This document shows, one piece after another, positions 9,242-19,087 of a stretch of 64,000 bases of DNA. The notes beneath the pieces were generated by a model. The model saw nothing but the letters and a program-made list of their open reading frames with translations, did no database searches and was not told where the DNA came from. This DNA is from Psychrosphaera sp. F3M07 (lineage in GTDB: Bacteria; Pseudomonadota; Gammaproteobacteria; Enterobacterales; Alteromonadaceae), in the NCBI RefSeq assembly GCF_018860345.1, contig NZ_JAHKPJ010000012.1, positions 186,001-250,000 on the forward strand, given 5' to 3'. Position 1 is the first letter of the stretch, and each line of letters starts with the position of its first letter. Position numbers and translations under genes: made by a program.

Positions 9242-10467
9242 GCTACGTTCTCCTGTGCTTCATTCTCTAACGCACTATTGTTGTCTTCTGTTTGGCTAGT
9301 TAGTTTGATTGGTAGATACAAATTAAATATTGCACCGCCCTCTTTTTTATTAATCACTTCGACGCGTCCTTGGTGTGCTTGTGCGACTGTTTTAACAACA
9401 GACAACCCAAGTCCAGTTCCTTGTGAGCGAGTGGTAAAAAATGGTTCGAATATTTTTTCCATTTGTTCTGGTTTAATACCAGGGCCATTATCTTCAACGG
9501 AAATACAAACTTGATTAGGTATTTGATTAATACGCCTTGCTGATAAATGTATATCAACGCCTTTACCAATTACTTGCACAGCATTATGTACTAAGTTTGT
9601 AATGGCACTGGCAAGGCTGGTTTTGTTAGCTAAAATGCAAATATCTGGTTCTGGTAATTCGACACTAAAGTCACCATTTTGAGCGACTAACGCTTCTGAA
9701 CTTTGATAAACATCCGCTAAAAGCTGTTGCATAGACACTTGTTCTAATACTTGATTCTCGCCACTTTTGGCGAACATCAACATGTCATTTACTTGCTTTT
9801 CTAAGTCGACCAAACGCGATGTCAATTTACCGACAAAGGTTTTGCGTTTATCGGTTGGTAATCTTGAATTAGATAAATTAGCTGCATATAACATAGCCGC
9901 TGACAGAGGCGTCCTAATCTGATGAGCTAAACTCGCCACCATACGTCCCAATGCCGATACACGCTGTAAATGACTAATTCTATCTTGTAATTTTCTGGTT
10001 TCCGTTAAATCTGTCATAACAATCAGTTGACCAGACTGAAGTGGCATTATATCTAACTTAACTCGACGTCCATCATATAACGACACTTCGTGCCCATCAT
10101 CGCTTCTTGGTTTAAATGAACGAGTGATAATTGTGCGCCACTTCTCACCTTCCAGTGGCACACCTAATAATTCTATTGCGACTTTATTCGCTTGGGAGAC
10201 TTGACCTTTATTGTCGAGCACTACAACCCCATTTGGTAATACGTCGACCAAATGACTGAGTTCCTCATTACGTTTACGTAATAAGTTTATCTCGTTGGAT
10301 TTACCGTCCTTAGTTTTGGATTGACGGAATACCTGATGCGAAGCGCCAAAGGAGCTTTCACTATCATGGTTAAAACCTAATTCCATCATCGGAGTAAACG
10401 AAGCCAATTTTAAAGGTGAATCGACTAACGATTTATCTGATATAACTGCGGTAATACTTGCTGACAT
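9238..10467 (-). CDS. flrB: Flagellar sensor histidine kinase FlrB
   Basis: 409-residue soluble kinase; no membrane segment or signal peptide. A PAS-like domain at about residues 75-160 (LPNGVVVLDNKGQVSQANKVAIELLG) is followed by a HisKA domain with phospho-accepting His182 in LAHQIRTPL. The HATPase domain has the N box (ITNLVHNAVQVI), G1 (VEDNGPGI), F box (FEPFFTTR) and G2 (GTGLGLSVVK). It phosphorylates FlrC in the flagellar cascade (FleS in Pseudomonas). The start at 10467 is about 40 bases downstream of a sigma-54-like promoter, consistent with FlrA control of flrBC. Confidence 0.94.
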   Translation of the reverse strand: MSASITAVISDKSLVDSPLKLASFTPMMELGFNHDSESSFGASHQVFRQSKTKDGKSNEINLLRKRNEELSHLVDVLPNGVVVLDNKGQVSQANKVAIELLGVPLEGEKWRTIITRSFKPRSDDGHEVSLYDGRRVKLDIMPLQSGQLIVMTDLTETRKLQDRISHLQRVSALGRMVASLAHQIRTPLSAAMLYAANLSNSRLPTDKRKTFVGKLTSRLVDLEKQVNDMLMFAKSGENQVLEQVSMQQLLADVYQSSEALVAQNGDFSVELPEPDICILANKTSLASAITNLVHNAVQVIGKGVDIHLSARRINQIPNQVCISVEDNGPGIKPEQMEKIFEPFFTTRSQGTGLGLSVVKTVAQAHQGRVEVINKKEGGAIFNLYLPIKLTSQTEDNNSALENEAQENVA

Positions 10468-10504
10468 AATACTGTCTCTTTCCGGTCTAATACAGACTGA
10501 TTAA

Positions 10505-10520
10505 AACAATCTTTATGCCA
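10505..10520 (-). promoter_or_regulatory. Probable sigma-54 promoter of flrBC
   Basis: Minus-strand TGGCATAAAGATTGTT has the -24 element intact and TTGT in place of TTGC at -12, with correct spacing, about 40 bases before the flrB ATG. In Vibrio, FlrA with sigma-54 drives flrBC, so this is where such a promoter is expected. The change at the normally conserved -12 C lowers certainty. Confidence 0.6.
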
Positions 10521-10670
10521 ACTTTTATTTTCAATAAAATCAGTCAGTTAAGAGCTTGTTTTAATAAAACAAACCAATAACAAAAAATTGACAACCTTAG
10601 TTTTTAAACCATAAAACAAGCCCGAACATTGCGCCATTAACCACCATAATGTGCATTGGTTCAGGCACAA

Positions 10671-10696
10671 AAAAACGAGCTAATTAGCTCGTTTTT
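10671..10696 (-). terminator. Strong intrinsic terminator ending the cellulose operon
   Basis: A perfect 16-base palindrome CGAGCTAATTAGCTCG is flanked by A5 on the left and T5 on the right, so it can work in both directions. On the minus strand the hairpin is followed by a run of seven T. It lies 36 bases past the bcsG stop and separates the cellulose genes from flrBC. Confidence 0.9.
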
Positions 10697-10731
10697 GTTC
10701 ACCCTATTTATCGAGTATTTAATACTTAATC

Positions 10732-12336
10732 TTAGTTGTCATTACCGTATTGGATCCAATCTTCCTCACCTATCTTCATTTGATACGTACCATTGTGTCT
10801 TATTACCGTAGCGCTATCATTTTCAGAAACCGGCTCTGTTGTTGGCAAACTATTAATAATGGCAGATAGAGTTGATGTAGGCTCGCCAAACATATCTTTT
10901 TCAACAACTTGTTGGACAAGTTTTGAAATAGCTAAATAACTCGTAGGGGAACTAACATTCAACGTTTGTTCTTTACCTTTAGGCATTCCGAACAGCTTAA
11001 CGCCCACAGGAACATGAGTGATATTATAACTTGGAAATTCACGCATTCCAGCCAATTGTAAATTATCGCCTTTAATACCCGCGCCATGTTCAGGAACCAA
11101 AACAACCATCACTTTTCGACCAGACTGTTCAATTTTTTCAAATAAATAATTAATGTCATTTAACAAGGTTAACAGTCTTGGATGGAAATTTTCTAAACTG
11201 TTTAACCTAGATTGATTGCCCAGTATTTTATTACCATCGTGCAAACTAACCGTGTTATATAATGTTGCGCTTGGTTTACTGTCTGTTTTTGCTAACCATT
11301 GGTCGAATAAAGAACGGTCAGAATAGATTGGAGAACCGTCAAACGACTTCTGAATCAAAGGAGATTGCGGATCTAGTTGATTTGGGACATTCCAGCCCCC
11401 TTCTTTTCTAATATACTGTTCAAAATTATCAAACTTACCATCATGATTCATAAGTAAGTTTTGACCAAAACCTAGTTTAGCTAAATTATTAAATAGGTAA
11501 CATTGATTGTCTGCTGGCGAATATAACTGTGAATGCGTTCGTTGGCCACAACTCGCCCTAAGTAGGCGTATCGCAGCTGGACCACTATAAGAGGTCGCAG
11601 TATTAAACTGCTGAAACATAATATCGAACTTATCAAATAATATATGCGTATCTAATCCAGTATGTTTTAAGTCATCCCAAGACAAAGAACATACATTTAA
11701 AAACAGCAATTCAAACGGTTGATTCATAGTGACATTGTCGTAACCAATTTTACGCTTAGCTTCGTAACTAAAAAACTGTTGTAAATGTTCGTCAGGGCTA
11801 TTTGACGACTGTGTATTCGTATTGTTAGTGGTATTTTGCGCACGAACGATTTGTGTCTTTGTATCCGCTTCTGGTTGGTAGTACTGAATAAACAAGAAGT
11901 ATGCAAATAAACCTATGGTTATACTGGTGAACTTGATCCAGTTTTTAAAATAGTAATAACAAACAACCACAACAAAAAAAGCGGCCACTAATTCAAAATT
12001 GAAAAAACGTGTGGATAACTCAAATAAATAACTAATATCAAAATTAGCCAGGTTTTTAATCTGTATGATTAATTTGTCAAAGCTCGGTAACCAAGAATCA
12101 TAATATAAAAGCGATATTCCCATTGGGATAACAACCACTTGACGCAGTTTATATAAAAAGTGCGTCTGAAACGGTGCGATGATAAATAATAAAAATGCGA
12201 TATTTTCCAAAAAATGAAAATTAATGGAATGCGTGGCAAATAAATACAACTTTAATAAAAAGTATAAATTCCATACACCTAGCTCAGAAAATAAGATAAT
12301 TGAAGGCGTTTTTTGTTCAGACTCTGGTGGGACCAT
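10732..12336 (-). CDS. bcsG: Cellulose phosphoethanolamine transferase BcsG
   Basis: 534-residue inner-membrane enzyme that transfers phosphoethanolamine from phospholipid to nascent cellulose. The N-terminal third contains several hydrophobic segments (for example FHFLENIAFLLFIIAPF and FELVAAFFVVVVCYYYF); a periplasmic alkaline-phosphatase-fold domain follows. Expected catalytic elements are present: LFLNVCSLSWDD (zinc-binding Cys), the nucleophile Ser segment SYSGPAAIRLLRASCGQ, and VLVPEHGAG (Glu-His zinc ligands). Length is close to E. coli BcsG (559). It is the last gene of the operon, starting 5 bases after bcsF with GGAGAT upstream, and is followed by a strong terminator. Its presence predicts that the polymer is phosphoethanolamine cellulose. 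Confidence 0.93.
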   Translation of the reverse strand: MVPPESEQKTPSIILFSELGVWNLYFLLKLYLFATHSINFHFLENIAFLLFIIAPFQTHFLYKLRQVVVIPMGISLLYYDSWLPSFDKLIIQIKNLANFDISYLFELSTRFFNFELVAAFFVVVVCYYYFKNWIKFTSITIGLFAYFLFIQYYQPEADTKTQIVRAQNTTNNTNTQSSNSPDEHLQQFFSYEAKRKIGYDNVTMNQPFELLFLNVCSLSWDDLKHTGLDTHILFDKFDIMFQQFNTATSYSGPAAIRLLRASCGQRTHSQLYSPADNQCYLFNNLAKLGFGQNLLMNHDGKFDNFEQYIRKEGGWNVPNQLDPQSPLIQKSFDGSPIYSDRSLFDQWLAKTDSKPSATLYNTVSLHDGNKILGNQSRLNSLENFHPRLLTLLNDINYLFEKIEQSGRKVMVVLVPEHGAGIKGDNLQLAGMREFPSYNITHVPVGVKLFGMPKGKEQTLNVSSPTSYLAISKLVQQVVEKDMFGEPTSTLSAIINSLPTTEPVSENDSATVIRHNGTYQMKIGEEDWIQYGNDN

Positions 12337-12341
12337 GTTAA

Positions 12342-12500
12342 TTATTTATCTCCAGCATAAGGTTTTAGTAATTTGGGTGTTAAAAGATAATAGATACGAC
12401 TTCGTTTGAGCTTTGCCCATAACCTTTTGATTACCAAACCTACCAATATCCCGCATATTAAAATGCTAAAGGTTAATATAATGAAATTTTCAAAACTCAT
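12342..12500 (-). CDS. bcsF: BcsF, small single-span membrane protein
   Basis: A 52-codon frame from ATG at 12500 to TAA at 12342 fills the gap between bcsE and bcsG. The protein begins MSFENFIILTFSILICGILV; residues 6-24 form one hydrophobic helix, followed by a basic cytoplasmic tail (KRLWAKLKRSR) and a Pro/Lys-rich end. E. coli BcsF is a 63-aa single-span protein encoded between bcsE and bcsG that helps recruit BcsE to the membrane. Position, size and topology agree. Its start is one base after the bcsE stop, implying coupling. Confidence 0.85.
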   Translation of the reverse strand: MSFENFIILTFSILICGILVGLVIKRLWAKLKRSRIYYLLTPKLLKPYAGDK

Positions 12501-12501
12501 G

Positions 12502-14049
12502 TTATTTCAACTTTAAGTTGGCCGGAACGGCGACGTTTATTTCAAAGTAATCCATTTTATCAGAACGCATATTTTCCATCTTTTCTTTATGTTCCGTGAA
12601 CTCAACTATTCTACTATGAAAATCAACCACAGGGTTATTTTCAATGTATTCGTGCAATTTCATAATTTGTAATGCGACGGCGTCCTGTGTTACATAACGT
12701 TTACCAGAACTGAAAATCAACAATGGTTCCGCGCCTAATATATGGGTTAACGTAATGTTAATGTCTTCATCTCGACAGCCAAATAAATAGATATATACAA
12801 AGTTGTCTATTATGCAATAGATATCACCGTGACGATGAAATTTGGCATATTTAATCGTATCCATCGCAGCAATGCCAGAAGGGATTTTCAGTATAACTAA
12901 CGAACTACTTATGCCATATTTTATAGAACTGTGGCTTAATTTATCTAGTTCAGCTTTAAATGCTTTAGGGGATAAATATCCCATCTGAGAAGGCATTAAT
13001 TCTTCATCATAGATGTCGTAAAAGTCAGCGGTTAAATCACCAACAAATACCAAATTTTCAGTAGCACTAATAATGTTTGTTAAGGTGTTAATTTGAATTT
13101 TACGAGGCAAAATTAAATTTGCGCCTAAACACCTTAAAATATTCTGTTCTGTCATTCGTAAATAGACATTCACTTCTAACACAATAACTTTTAAGTTCTC
13201 ACCAGCAAGCTGTCGTAATTTATATATTTTCTTTGCTAAATCTTTTAACGAAATAGAGTTTAAGCCATGAATAATTACTGTGGCCGATGGATTCTCTTTG
13301 ACCAATCTAAACAGATCATCTTGATCTTTGGCCAATTCCCATGAGCGGTTTAATATCACACCAATTTCAGTATGATTTTCGTCAACGATGACATTCGACT
13401 TCTCAAATTGCTCCGTCGCAAAGTTTATATTATCTGACTTAGTTAACGCGACTCTGCCGTTCAGATTTTGAACTCGATAATTTTGATTTACCACACAACC
13501 TGTTTCTGTATACCAAATGTCTATTTGTAACATGTTAGGGTCAATTTCACCCTCAAACTTCATTACACCATAGAAATCAGTACGATGTTCAGTTAACAGT
13601 GTTTGTACATTTGAGCCTTTATCGCCTTCACTAAATAACAAGACAATCGATACATTTTGTTTTTTAGCAAAATGTCTTAACTCAGTAATAAGCTGTTCAT
13701 TATTTTTATTTGACCCTAATAATTGATCAGAAGCATCAATATAAAGAGCCCCATTTTTAATTCCAAGCTGGCTAAACTCAATAACTAAACGACTGATCTT
13801 TTTTGACAACTTAACTAAGCTTTTTTGCTCAACAGTAATAATATCTATCTGTTTATCGTTATACTTTTCAACAACATTAGGGTAATCCACAGCCACGTTA
13901 CGAAACGTTAATAACGTATTATTATTGCCTGTAATATGGCTCATCAACAAATCAAACCAACTACTAGACTGCACAGTAATGCAATATACTCTGCCTTTTT
14001 CCAGCGCATTTATTAAAGGTGGTAAGCCCGTTATATTTAAATCAGACAT
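12502..14049 (-). CDS. bcsE: Cellulose biosynthesis regulator BcsE (GIL-type cyclic-di-GMP receptor)
   Basis: 515-residue cytoplasmic protein. The N-terminal half resembles a degenerate P-loop ATPase fold (residues 15-200). The C-terminal half fits the GIL domain, with the cyclic-di-GMP-binding RxGD motif as RHGD at residues 406-409 (FHRHGDIYCIIDNF). In E. coli BcsE binds cyclic-di-GMP, interacts with BcsR, BcsQ and BcsF, and is needed for full cellulose output. The gene lies 87 bases after bcsC and one base before bcsF. In E. coli bcsEFG is a separate divergent operon; here it follows bcsC in the same direction. Confidence 0.9.
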   Translation of the reverse strand: MSDLNITGLPPLINALEKGRVYCITVQSSSWFDLLMSHITGNNNTLLTFRNVAVDYPNVVEKYNDKQIDIITVEQKSLVKLSKKISRLVIEFSQLGIKNGALYIDASDQLLGSNKNNEQLITELRHFAKKQNVSIVLLFSEGDKGSNVQTLLTEHRTDFYGVMKFEGEIDPNMLQIDIWYTETGCVVNQNYRVQNLNGRVALTKSDNINFATEQFEKSNVIVDENHTEIGVILNRSWELAKDQDDLFRLVKENPSATVIIHGLNSISLKDLAKKIYKLRQLAGENLKVIVLEVNVYLRMTEQNILRCLGANLILPRKIQINTLTNIISATENLVFVGDLTADFYDIYDEELMPSQMGYLSPKAFKAELDKLSHSSIKYGISSSLVILKIPSGIAAMDTIKYAKFHRHGDIYCIIDNFVYIYLFGCRDEDINITLTHILGAEPLLIFSSGKRYVTQDAVALQIMKLHEYIENNPVVDFHSRIVEFTEHKEKMENMRSDKMDYFEINVAVPANLKLK

Positions 14050-14136
14050 GTAAAAACAGACCCTATAACTAAAGTAGTGCTTTGTGTTAAATCAATTAAC
14101 AAAGATAAGGTGTTTACCAACACATTATTTATCATT

Positions 14137-17100
14137 TTAATAATCCATATAAATAGACACAGGATCTGGCCGTCTATTGGCCGGTTGAAGATTTGGTTCA
14201 AAATAATATTTTAGGTAAAAGTAGAGGCTATTGGGTGAGAAAAACTCTGACTTTTGAATCGTTAAATTTGTACCAAATATCCAGTGATTGGTTAACTTAT
14301 ATTCTATCATTGCATTCGCCGAATAACCTTGGCCTTTAGTATCCCCACCACTAAAACTATCCGAACTTACTAAGTCAAAAGCCGCTTGATATTCAGGGTG
14401 ATTTGGATAAAACATAGTTTCATCATCACCTGACTCTGACCGAGAAATAGATAAATCAACTTGATAAGTAAAGTCCCCCAAACGTCCATAAAAATTAAGT
14501 GGGATTGAAGCCGCCATATATTTTTGCGGGCTATAATACCCACCCTGGCCTAAAGTAAATTGACTTAGATCGTCTTGGTATTGCCAAGTAAATAAATTTA
14601 AACCTATGCTAGCCGTTAACCAATCACGATTAAACCAATCTAAATACACGCCCCCCATGGCACGGGTGCGTTGATTTGATTTAATTTCAGTACCCGTAAT
14701 AGCGCCTGCATCCGCTAACGCCCAAATTCCCCAGCCTGTGCCTTGATCATAACTTAACGACATACCCATATTATATAAACTGACTCCTCCCCAAATAATG
14801 GAAGAATTTGGATCTTCGGTTCCGGAATAACTCAATAAAGAACTGGTAACCGGACGTTTACTAGCCCCTATAGACCAACCAATATTCCAAATACTATTGT
14901 TATAGTTAATGCCACCAACCCAATCAACAAGTTCAAAACCTATGGGTTTAGTTCCAATATCAGCAATAAAGGATTCATTTTCAAATCCTAACGCAATTGA
15001 AAAACCGCTGCGCTTTTGTTCTAACAATAAATTATCACAAGGGTCATCACACAAAGCAATGGTGCCAAACGTATCGTTTGTTGGATCTCTAACATCCAAA
15101 ACGCCAGCATTTAATACGGTTGGATCAATCTTAATATACCATTCGCCCATACCTAACCATGCGTTATCCATTGGAGCTGCATACGTTAAGCTTAATACAG
15201 ACAAATCATATTCCGATGACCCTTGTCCTCCAGACTTTGAATACTGCTTAACGCCTAATTCTAAACGTTGATTCTGTTTTTCACTGTGTTCACGTACCGC
15301 AGTTTGAAACCGGTTAACTAACCATGAGCCCTGATTGACTTCTATTTTACTAATGCGCTCATTGGAATTCATTAAGTCATAATATTCTTGTATTTTTTGT
15401 TTTTGTAAATGACTTAAATCACTCGTTTCGGTTTGTTGAATTAATTCATCGCCAGTAGTAAAAGGTCGGACGTCGAACTCGTTAGGATCACCAATATCTG
15501 TCATCAACGCAGTGTAGTAGCCTTTTTTCATTAAACTGTTGGCGTCTTCATTTAGTTCTGGCAATCGATAATAAAGTCGATAAGCAAAATCATAACCGAC
15601 AGGATTAAAAGGATACATTTGAATAAACGGAATTAAATAGTCATCCTTAAATACTTGTTCAGAAATGTCTAACGTATCTTGATGATCTTCATATAGCGAA
15701 AATAATTGATAAAATCGATACGATTGAGAAGGCTCTAGCTTTACTAAATGCGACAGCGCCTCCCACATTTTTATTGGTTCTTGATTAACTTCAGCAATTC
15801 GTAAGTTATCCGCCCAAACATCCGCAAGATTAGGGTAGTCAGAGGTTTGACGGTCCAATAGTTTTGTTAACTTATTGTCTAACTGAGCCGGCAAATCACC
15901 TTGCTCAAGCAAGTCTAGAGATAAATCAGCTAAATCCAAGTTGTTGTCTAATGAACGATTAACCTCAGCATACACTTGGATTAACGTGTCGATGGCTTGG
16001 TCGGTTTGTTTAGTTATTAGCTGAACTTGGGCAAGTCGTAATAATACATCAACCCGTTGAATCACTTCAGAACCTAAATTTGAATCGGCTAATGCCGATG
16101 CCAACAGCACAGTTTGTTCTAAGAATCCATACTGCAACATTTTTTGCTGGATCTTAGACATATACACTAGGTTACTGCTGTACTTGTCTGAAGCTTTTAG
16201 CAATAAAGATAAACGGTTGTGTTGAGTTGCTTCATCGACTTTCATCATGGCTAATGCAAACTCGTAGTCAGAAATGTCATTGAGTACACTGTCTGTACGC
16301 GACTCTAACGGGATACTTTTGAGGACGTTAATGGCACGATCATACATATCTAAACTAGCAAGAATTAAACTGTGTGAGTACTTTACTTCCACCTTATCAG
16401 ATATCGGTTGGTATAAATTTAACGCTTTAGATACGTCTCCTTGCGATATATATAACCTTGCTAAATCATACGTTACCCATGGATGCATTTGCACTATCTG
16501 TAAACCAGAAAGTAATAAGGCTTCAGCGTCTTGTTCATTCCCTTCTAACAACCGAGCATCGGCCTTTTCTCTTATTCGAGCTATCAATAAGGCATGGTAA
16601 TCACTCAGTAATACATTGGTCTGTTGCAGTGAAAGACCAGATACCCAAGTATCCATATTTAATTTGCCATAATGATTTAGTTTAAACTCCATTATGGTAA
16701 CGAGAACCTGGCGACTTAAAGGGTCTAATGCTAAAAGCGATAAATATAGTTGCTCTGCAATAATAAGGTCGCCGAGTGTTTCATGTAATCTACCGTCTAA
16801 TAAAATATGATAGTTACTTTCGTCTTCAAATTTATATAACTCATTTATTTTATCTTGTGCCGATTCAAAGTTTTGCTCGACGATGTCTCGTTCTACTTGC
16901 TCAATTAACGCCCAGTACTCTGTTGTTCGGATCAATGAAACACATACAGACGGCGTAGGCACAAAGAGTTCAATACAACGATTAAAAGCCGCAATGGCTC
17001 CATTAAAATCTTTTTTCCTGAACAACAACCGACCTTCAGATATGACCACAACTTGGTCATTAGCGTATTTCGTTTTAGCTGTTTCTAGCGCCAAAGATAT

Positions 17101-17985
17101 TTCTGGCAAAGGATCATCGTTATCCAACATAATTGGCAGTTTTATTTTTGCTCTGTAGGCTGGATCACGCATTAAAATATTATGTTGCTTGATTGCATCT
17201 AAACCGTCTTGATAATGGTAAGTGATCCAAGTGTCATTTGGAAAACGCTCTAAATAATCCAAGAAACCTTTTTTATTACTTTCTGTTACTTCAGTATTCA
17301 GCAGCCCATATTGCCATAATCGTTTGGCCTCGAATTGCCATACGGTATTAAACGTCAATAAATACAACTCTTGATAAATTGCTAACTTATTTAATCCAGC
17401 TCTTAAGGAGTATTTAAAATACGCTAATTTTATTCGAGTATTAGCGGGATATTGTTTGCTAAGTTTTTCCAACTTATACAAAACCGTTGGTTCCAGCTCT
17501 GGCTGTACTTCAGTAATGATGTCCCAATACTCTAACGCTAAAGAATAATGAGGGTCTTTAGATTGGAATAATCCATCGTATTTATCTAAGGCTTGTTTAT
17601 AGAGTTTACGGGTATTAAGTAGCCTGGCTTCAGATAATACTTCACGGTTATTTTGGTAAATATTAAGCAGTTGCAACAAAACATTATATTCATCGACGGA
17701 TAACCGTGTTTTTATTTTTAATAAGGAAACTCTGGCTTCCTCAAAACGAGCTGACTCAGCCAAAAAACGAATGTTTTCTTGAAGATATATAAGGTTATTA
17801 GGCGCAACTTTACTAATTTTACTTAAGGTTTTTTCTGCTTGAAACAGGTTACGTTGTCCCATCTGAAATGACAGTTGTTCCAACAAAACGTTTACGCCTT
17901 GTTCGTTACTTTTTGCCGGATGTGTATTCATTAATAAAAGACAAAAAACGACACTCAATACCCAATGCATATGATTAATTTTCAT
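14137..17985 (-). CDS. bcsC: Cellulose export outer-membrane protein BcsC (TPR periplasmic scaffold plus beta-barrel)
   Basis: 1282-residue protein, somewhat longer than E. coli BcsC (1157). It has a signal peptide (hydrophobic core WVLSVVFCLLLMN, residues 8-20) and many degenerate TPR helices through roughly residue 870, for example FEEARVSLLKIKTRL, FNGAIAAFNRCIEL and WVTYDLARLYISQGDVSKALNLY. The last 380 residues are rich in alternating aromatic/small residues typical of an outer-membrane barrel (YSKSGGQGSSEYDLSVLSL; FGTNLTIQKSEFF) and end in an aromatic-rich tail (SIYMDY). It carries cellulose through the periplasm and out. Its start overlaps bcsZ by 11 bases. Confidence 0.95.
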   Translation of the reverse strand: MKINHMHWVLSVVFCLLLMNTHPAKSNEQGVNVLLEQLSFQMGQRNLFQAEKTLSKISKVAPNNLIYLQENIRFLAESARFEEARVSLLKIKTRLSVDEYNVLLQLLNIYQNNREVLSEARLLNTRKLYKQALDKYDGLFQSKDPHYSLALEYWDIITEVQPELEPTVLYKLEKLSKQYPANTRIKLAYFKYSLRAGLNKLAIYQELYLLTFNTVWQFEAKRLWQYGLLNTEVTESNKKGFLDYLERFPNDTWITYHYQDGLDAIKQHNILMRDPAYRAKIKLPIMLDNDDPLPEISLALETAKTKYANDQVVVISEGRLLFRKKDFNGAIAAFNRCIELFVPTPSVCVSLIRTTEYWALIEQVERDIVEQNFESAQDKINELYKFEDESNYHILLDGRLHETLGDLIIAEQLYLSLLALDPLSRQVLVTIMEFKLNHYGKLNMDTWVSGLSLQQTNVLLSDYHALLIARIREKADARLLEGNEQDAEALLLSGLQIVQMHPWVTYDLARLYISQGDVSKALNLYQPISDKVEVKYSHSLILASLDMYDRAINVLKSIPLESRTDSVLNDISDYEFALAMMKVDEATQHNRLSLLLKASDKYSSNLVYMSKIQQKMLQYGFLEQTVLLASALADSNLGSEVIQRVDVLLRLAQVQLITKQTDQAIDTLIQVYAEVNRSLDNNLDLADLSLDLLEQGDLPAQLDNKLTKLLDRQTSDYPNLADVWADNLRIAEVNQEPIKMWEALSHLVKLEPSQSYRFYQLFSLYEDHQDTLDISEQVFKDDYLIPFIQMYPFNPVGYDFAYRLYYRLPELNEDANSLMKKGYYTALMTDIGDPNEFDVRPFTTGDELIQQTETSDLSHLQKQKIQEYYDLMNSNERISKIEVNQGSWLVNRFQTAVREHSEKQNQRLELGVKQYSKSGGQGSSEYDLSVLSLTYAAPMDNAWLGMGEWYIKIDPTVLNAGVLDVRDPTNDTFGTIALCDDPCDNLLLEQKRSGFSIALGFENESFIADIGTKPIGFELVDWVGGINYNNSIWNIGWSIGASKRPVTSSLLSYSGTEDPNSSIIWGGVSLYNMGMSLSYDQGTGWGIWALADAGAITGTEIKSNQRTRAMGGVYLDWFNRDWLTASIGLNLFTWQYQDDLSQFTLGQGGYYSPQKYMAASIPLNFYGRLGDFTYQVDLSISRSESGDDETMFYPNHPEYQAAFDLVSSDSFSGGDTKGQGYSANAMIEYKLTNHWIFGTNLTIQKSEFFSPNSLYFYLKYYFEPNLQPANRRPDPVSIYMDY

Positions 17986-19087
17986 TTTTCCAACTTACCG
18001 TCAATGCACCTGTATCAGTAAACGCAAAACGTTTTTCTGCCCAGCCTAAACCAAATAAGGCTAAAACACTTTGATAATAACTATTCGAATTTAAAAGGTT
18101 AGCCTTTTCTATTTTAGCCATAATGGTTTGTGTTAATTGTGGGTATTCTAATCGACTGACCAAAGGGAGGAAGCTAATATCAAACCCTATATTTCCAATA
18201 TTGTTATACGCAAGCATATTAATATCAATCGACTCTGGAACGCCCTGTAATTTATTCACAAAACCAACGGATTTAGCAAAATGGGATTTGAACAATGGCC
18301 AATGTTCACTTTCATCAGACAACATGCCCGCCCATAAATATACCCTAATGGCATTATAACTTCCGTTCGAGGCTTGATTAAAGCTATTAGTTGATAAGTC
18401 ATAATGAATCCAATCAGGGGCAAAACCTCGGGGAGAGCTTTCCATGGTTAATAACAACGACGTTTGTTGAAGACTGCGCCAACGTTTATCTTCTAAATAG
18501 AATGCAAAATAATCCATCAATTGCATCGGCACATAACTGGGATTGAGTTTAATACTCCGCTTGTTATTCACAAAGCCAGATACCCCAGGCAATAAAAAAT
18601 GACCTACATCTGCAACAAAATATACTTCATTTTGCAATATCGCTATAGCAAGCTGATCCGCTAAACGTGCATATTCTGGTTTACCCCAAAGACGGCTTGC
18701 TTCATACAAACAATACAATATCCATAAATCTGAGTCTGATGCAGAATTTTGATCTAATACATTACCGCGGCCAAGCTTATTCTTACCCCACTGCCATGCA
18801 GGTAAGTTGGTCGCCAAGTTTCCCTTTGATAAATGTTGTTCCGTCCAATTTAATAACTGGTCAAATAATTCAGGCTGGTTATTTACCAGAGCAAAAAAAA
18901 GTGCGTATGACTGCCCTTCGGAGGTCGTAATATTTTTGCCGCCATAAGGATCATTTACCCTACCTGACTCGGTAATAAATTGCGTTTGAAAAAACTGCCA
19001 CAGAGGCCAGTTTTTATCAGCCTCTTCTGAGCATACAGACAAACTTAAAATGAGAGTAAATCCCATTAGTAAGCCTCTGAATTTCAT
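17975..19087 (-). CDS. bcsZ: Periplasmic endo-1,4-beta-glucanase BcsZ (GH8) with Asn at the catalytic-base position
   Basis: 370-residue secreted glycosidase (signal peptide, residues 1-20). GH8 features align along the whole length with E. coli BcsZ: KNITTSEGQSYALFFALV contains the acid Glu57 (E. coli Glu55); LPAWQWGK, DQNSASDSDLW, FLLPGVSGF, LNPSYVPMQ and SPRGFAPDW are conserved. The catalytic base Asp243 of E. coli (SSYDAIRVY) is replaced: this protein has GSYNAIRVYLWAG with Asn245, codon AAT read directly. Hydrolysis may be lost or slowed, while glucan binding may remain. BcsZ trims cellulose during export and affects fibre form. It starts exactly at the bcsB stop (one-base overlap). Confidence 0.93.
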   Translation of the reverse strand: MKFRGLLMGFTLILSLSVCSEEADKNWPLWQFFQTQFITESGRVNDPYGGKNITTSEGQSYALFFALVNNQPELFDQLLNWTEQHLSKGNLATNLPAWQWGKNKLGRGNVLDQNSASDSDLWILYCLYEASRLWGKPEYARLADQLAIAILQNEVYFVADVGHFLLPGVSGFVNNKRSIKLNPSYVPMQLMDYFAFYLEDKRWRSLQQTSLLLTMESSPRGFAPDWIHYDLSTNSFNQASNGSYNAIRVYLWAGMLSDESEHWPLFKSHFAKSVGFVNKLQGVPESIDINMLAYNNIGNIGFDISFLPLVSRLEYPQLTQTIMAKIEKANLLNSNSYYQSVLALFGLGWAEKRFAFTDTGALTVSWKNEN

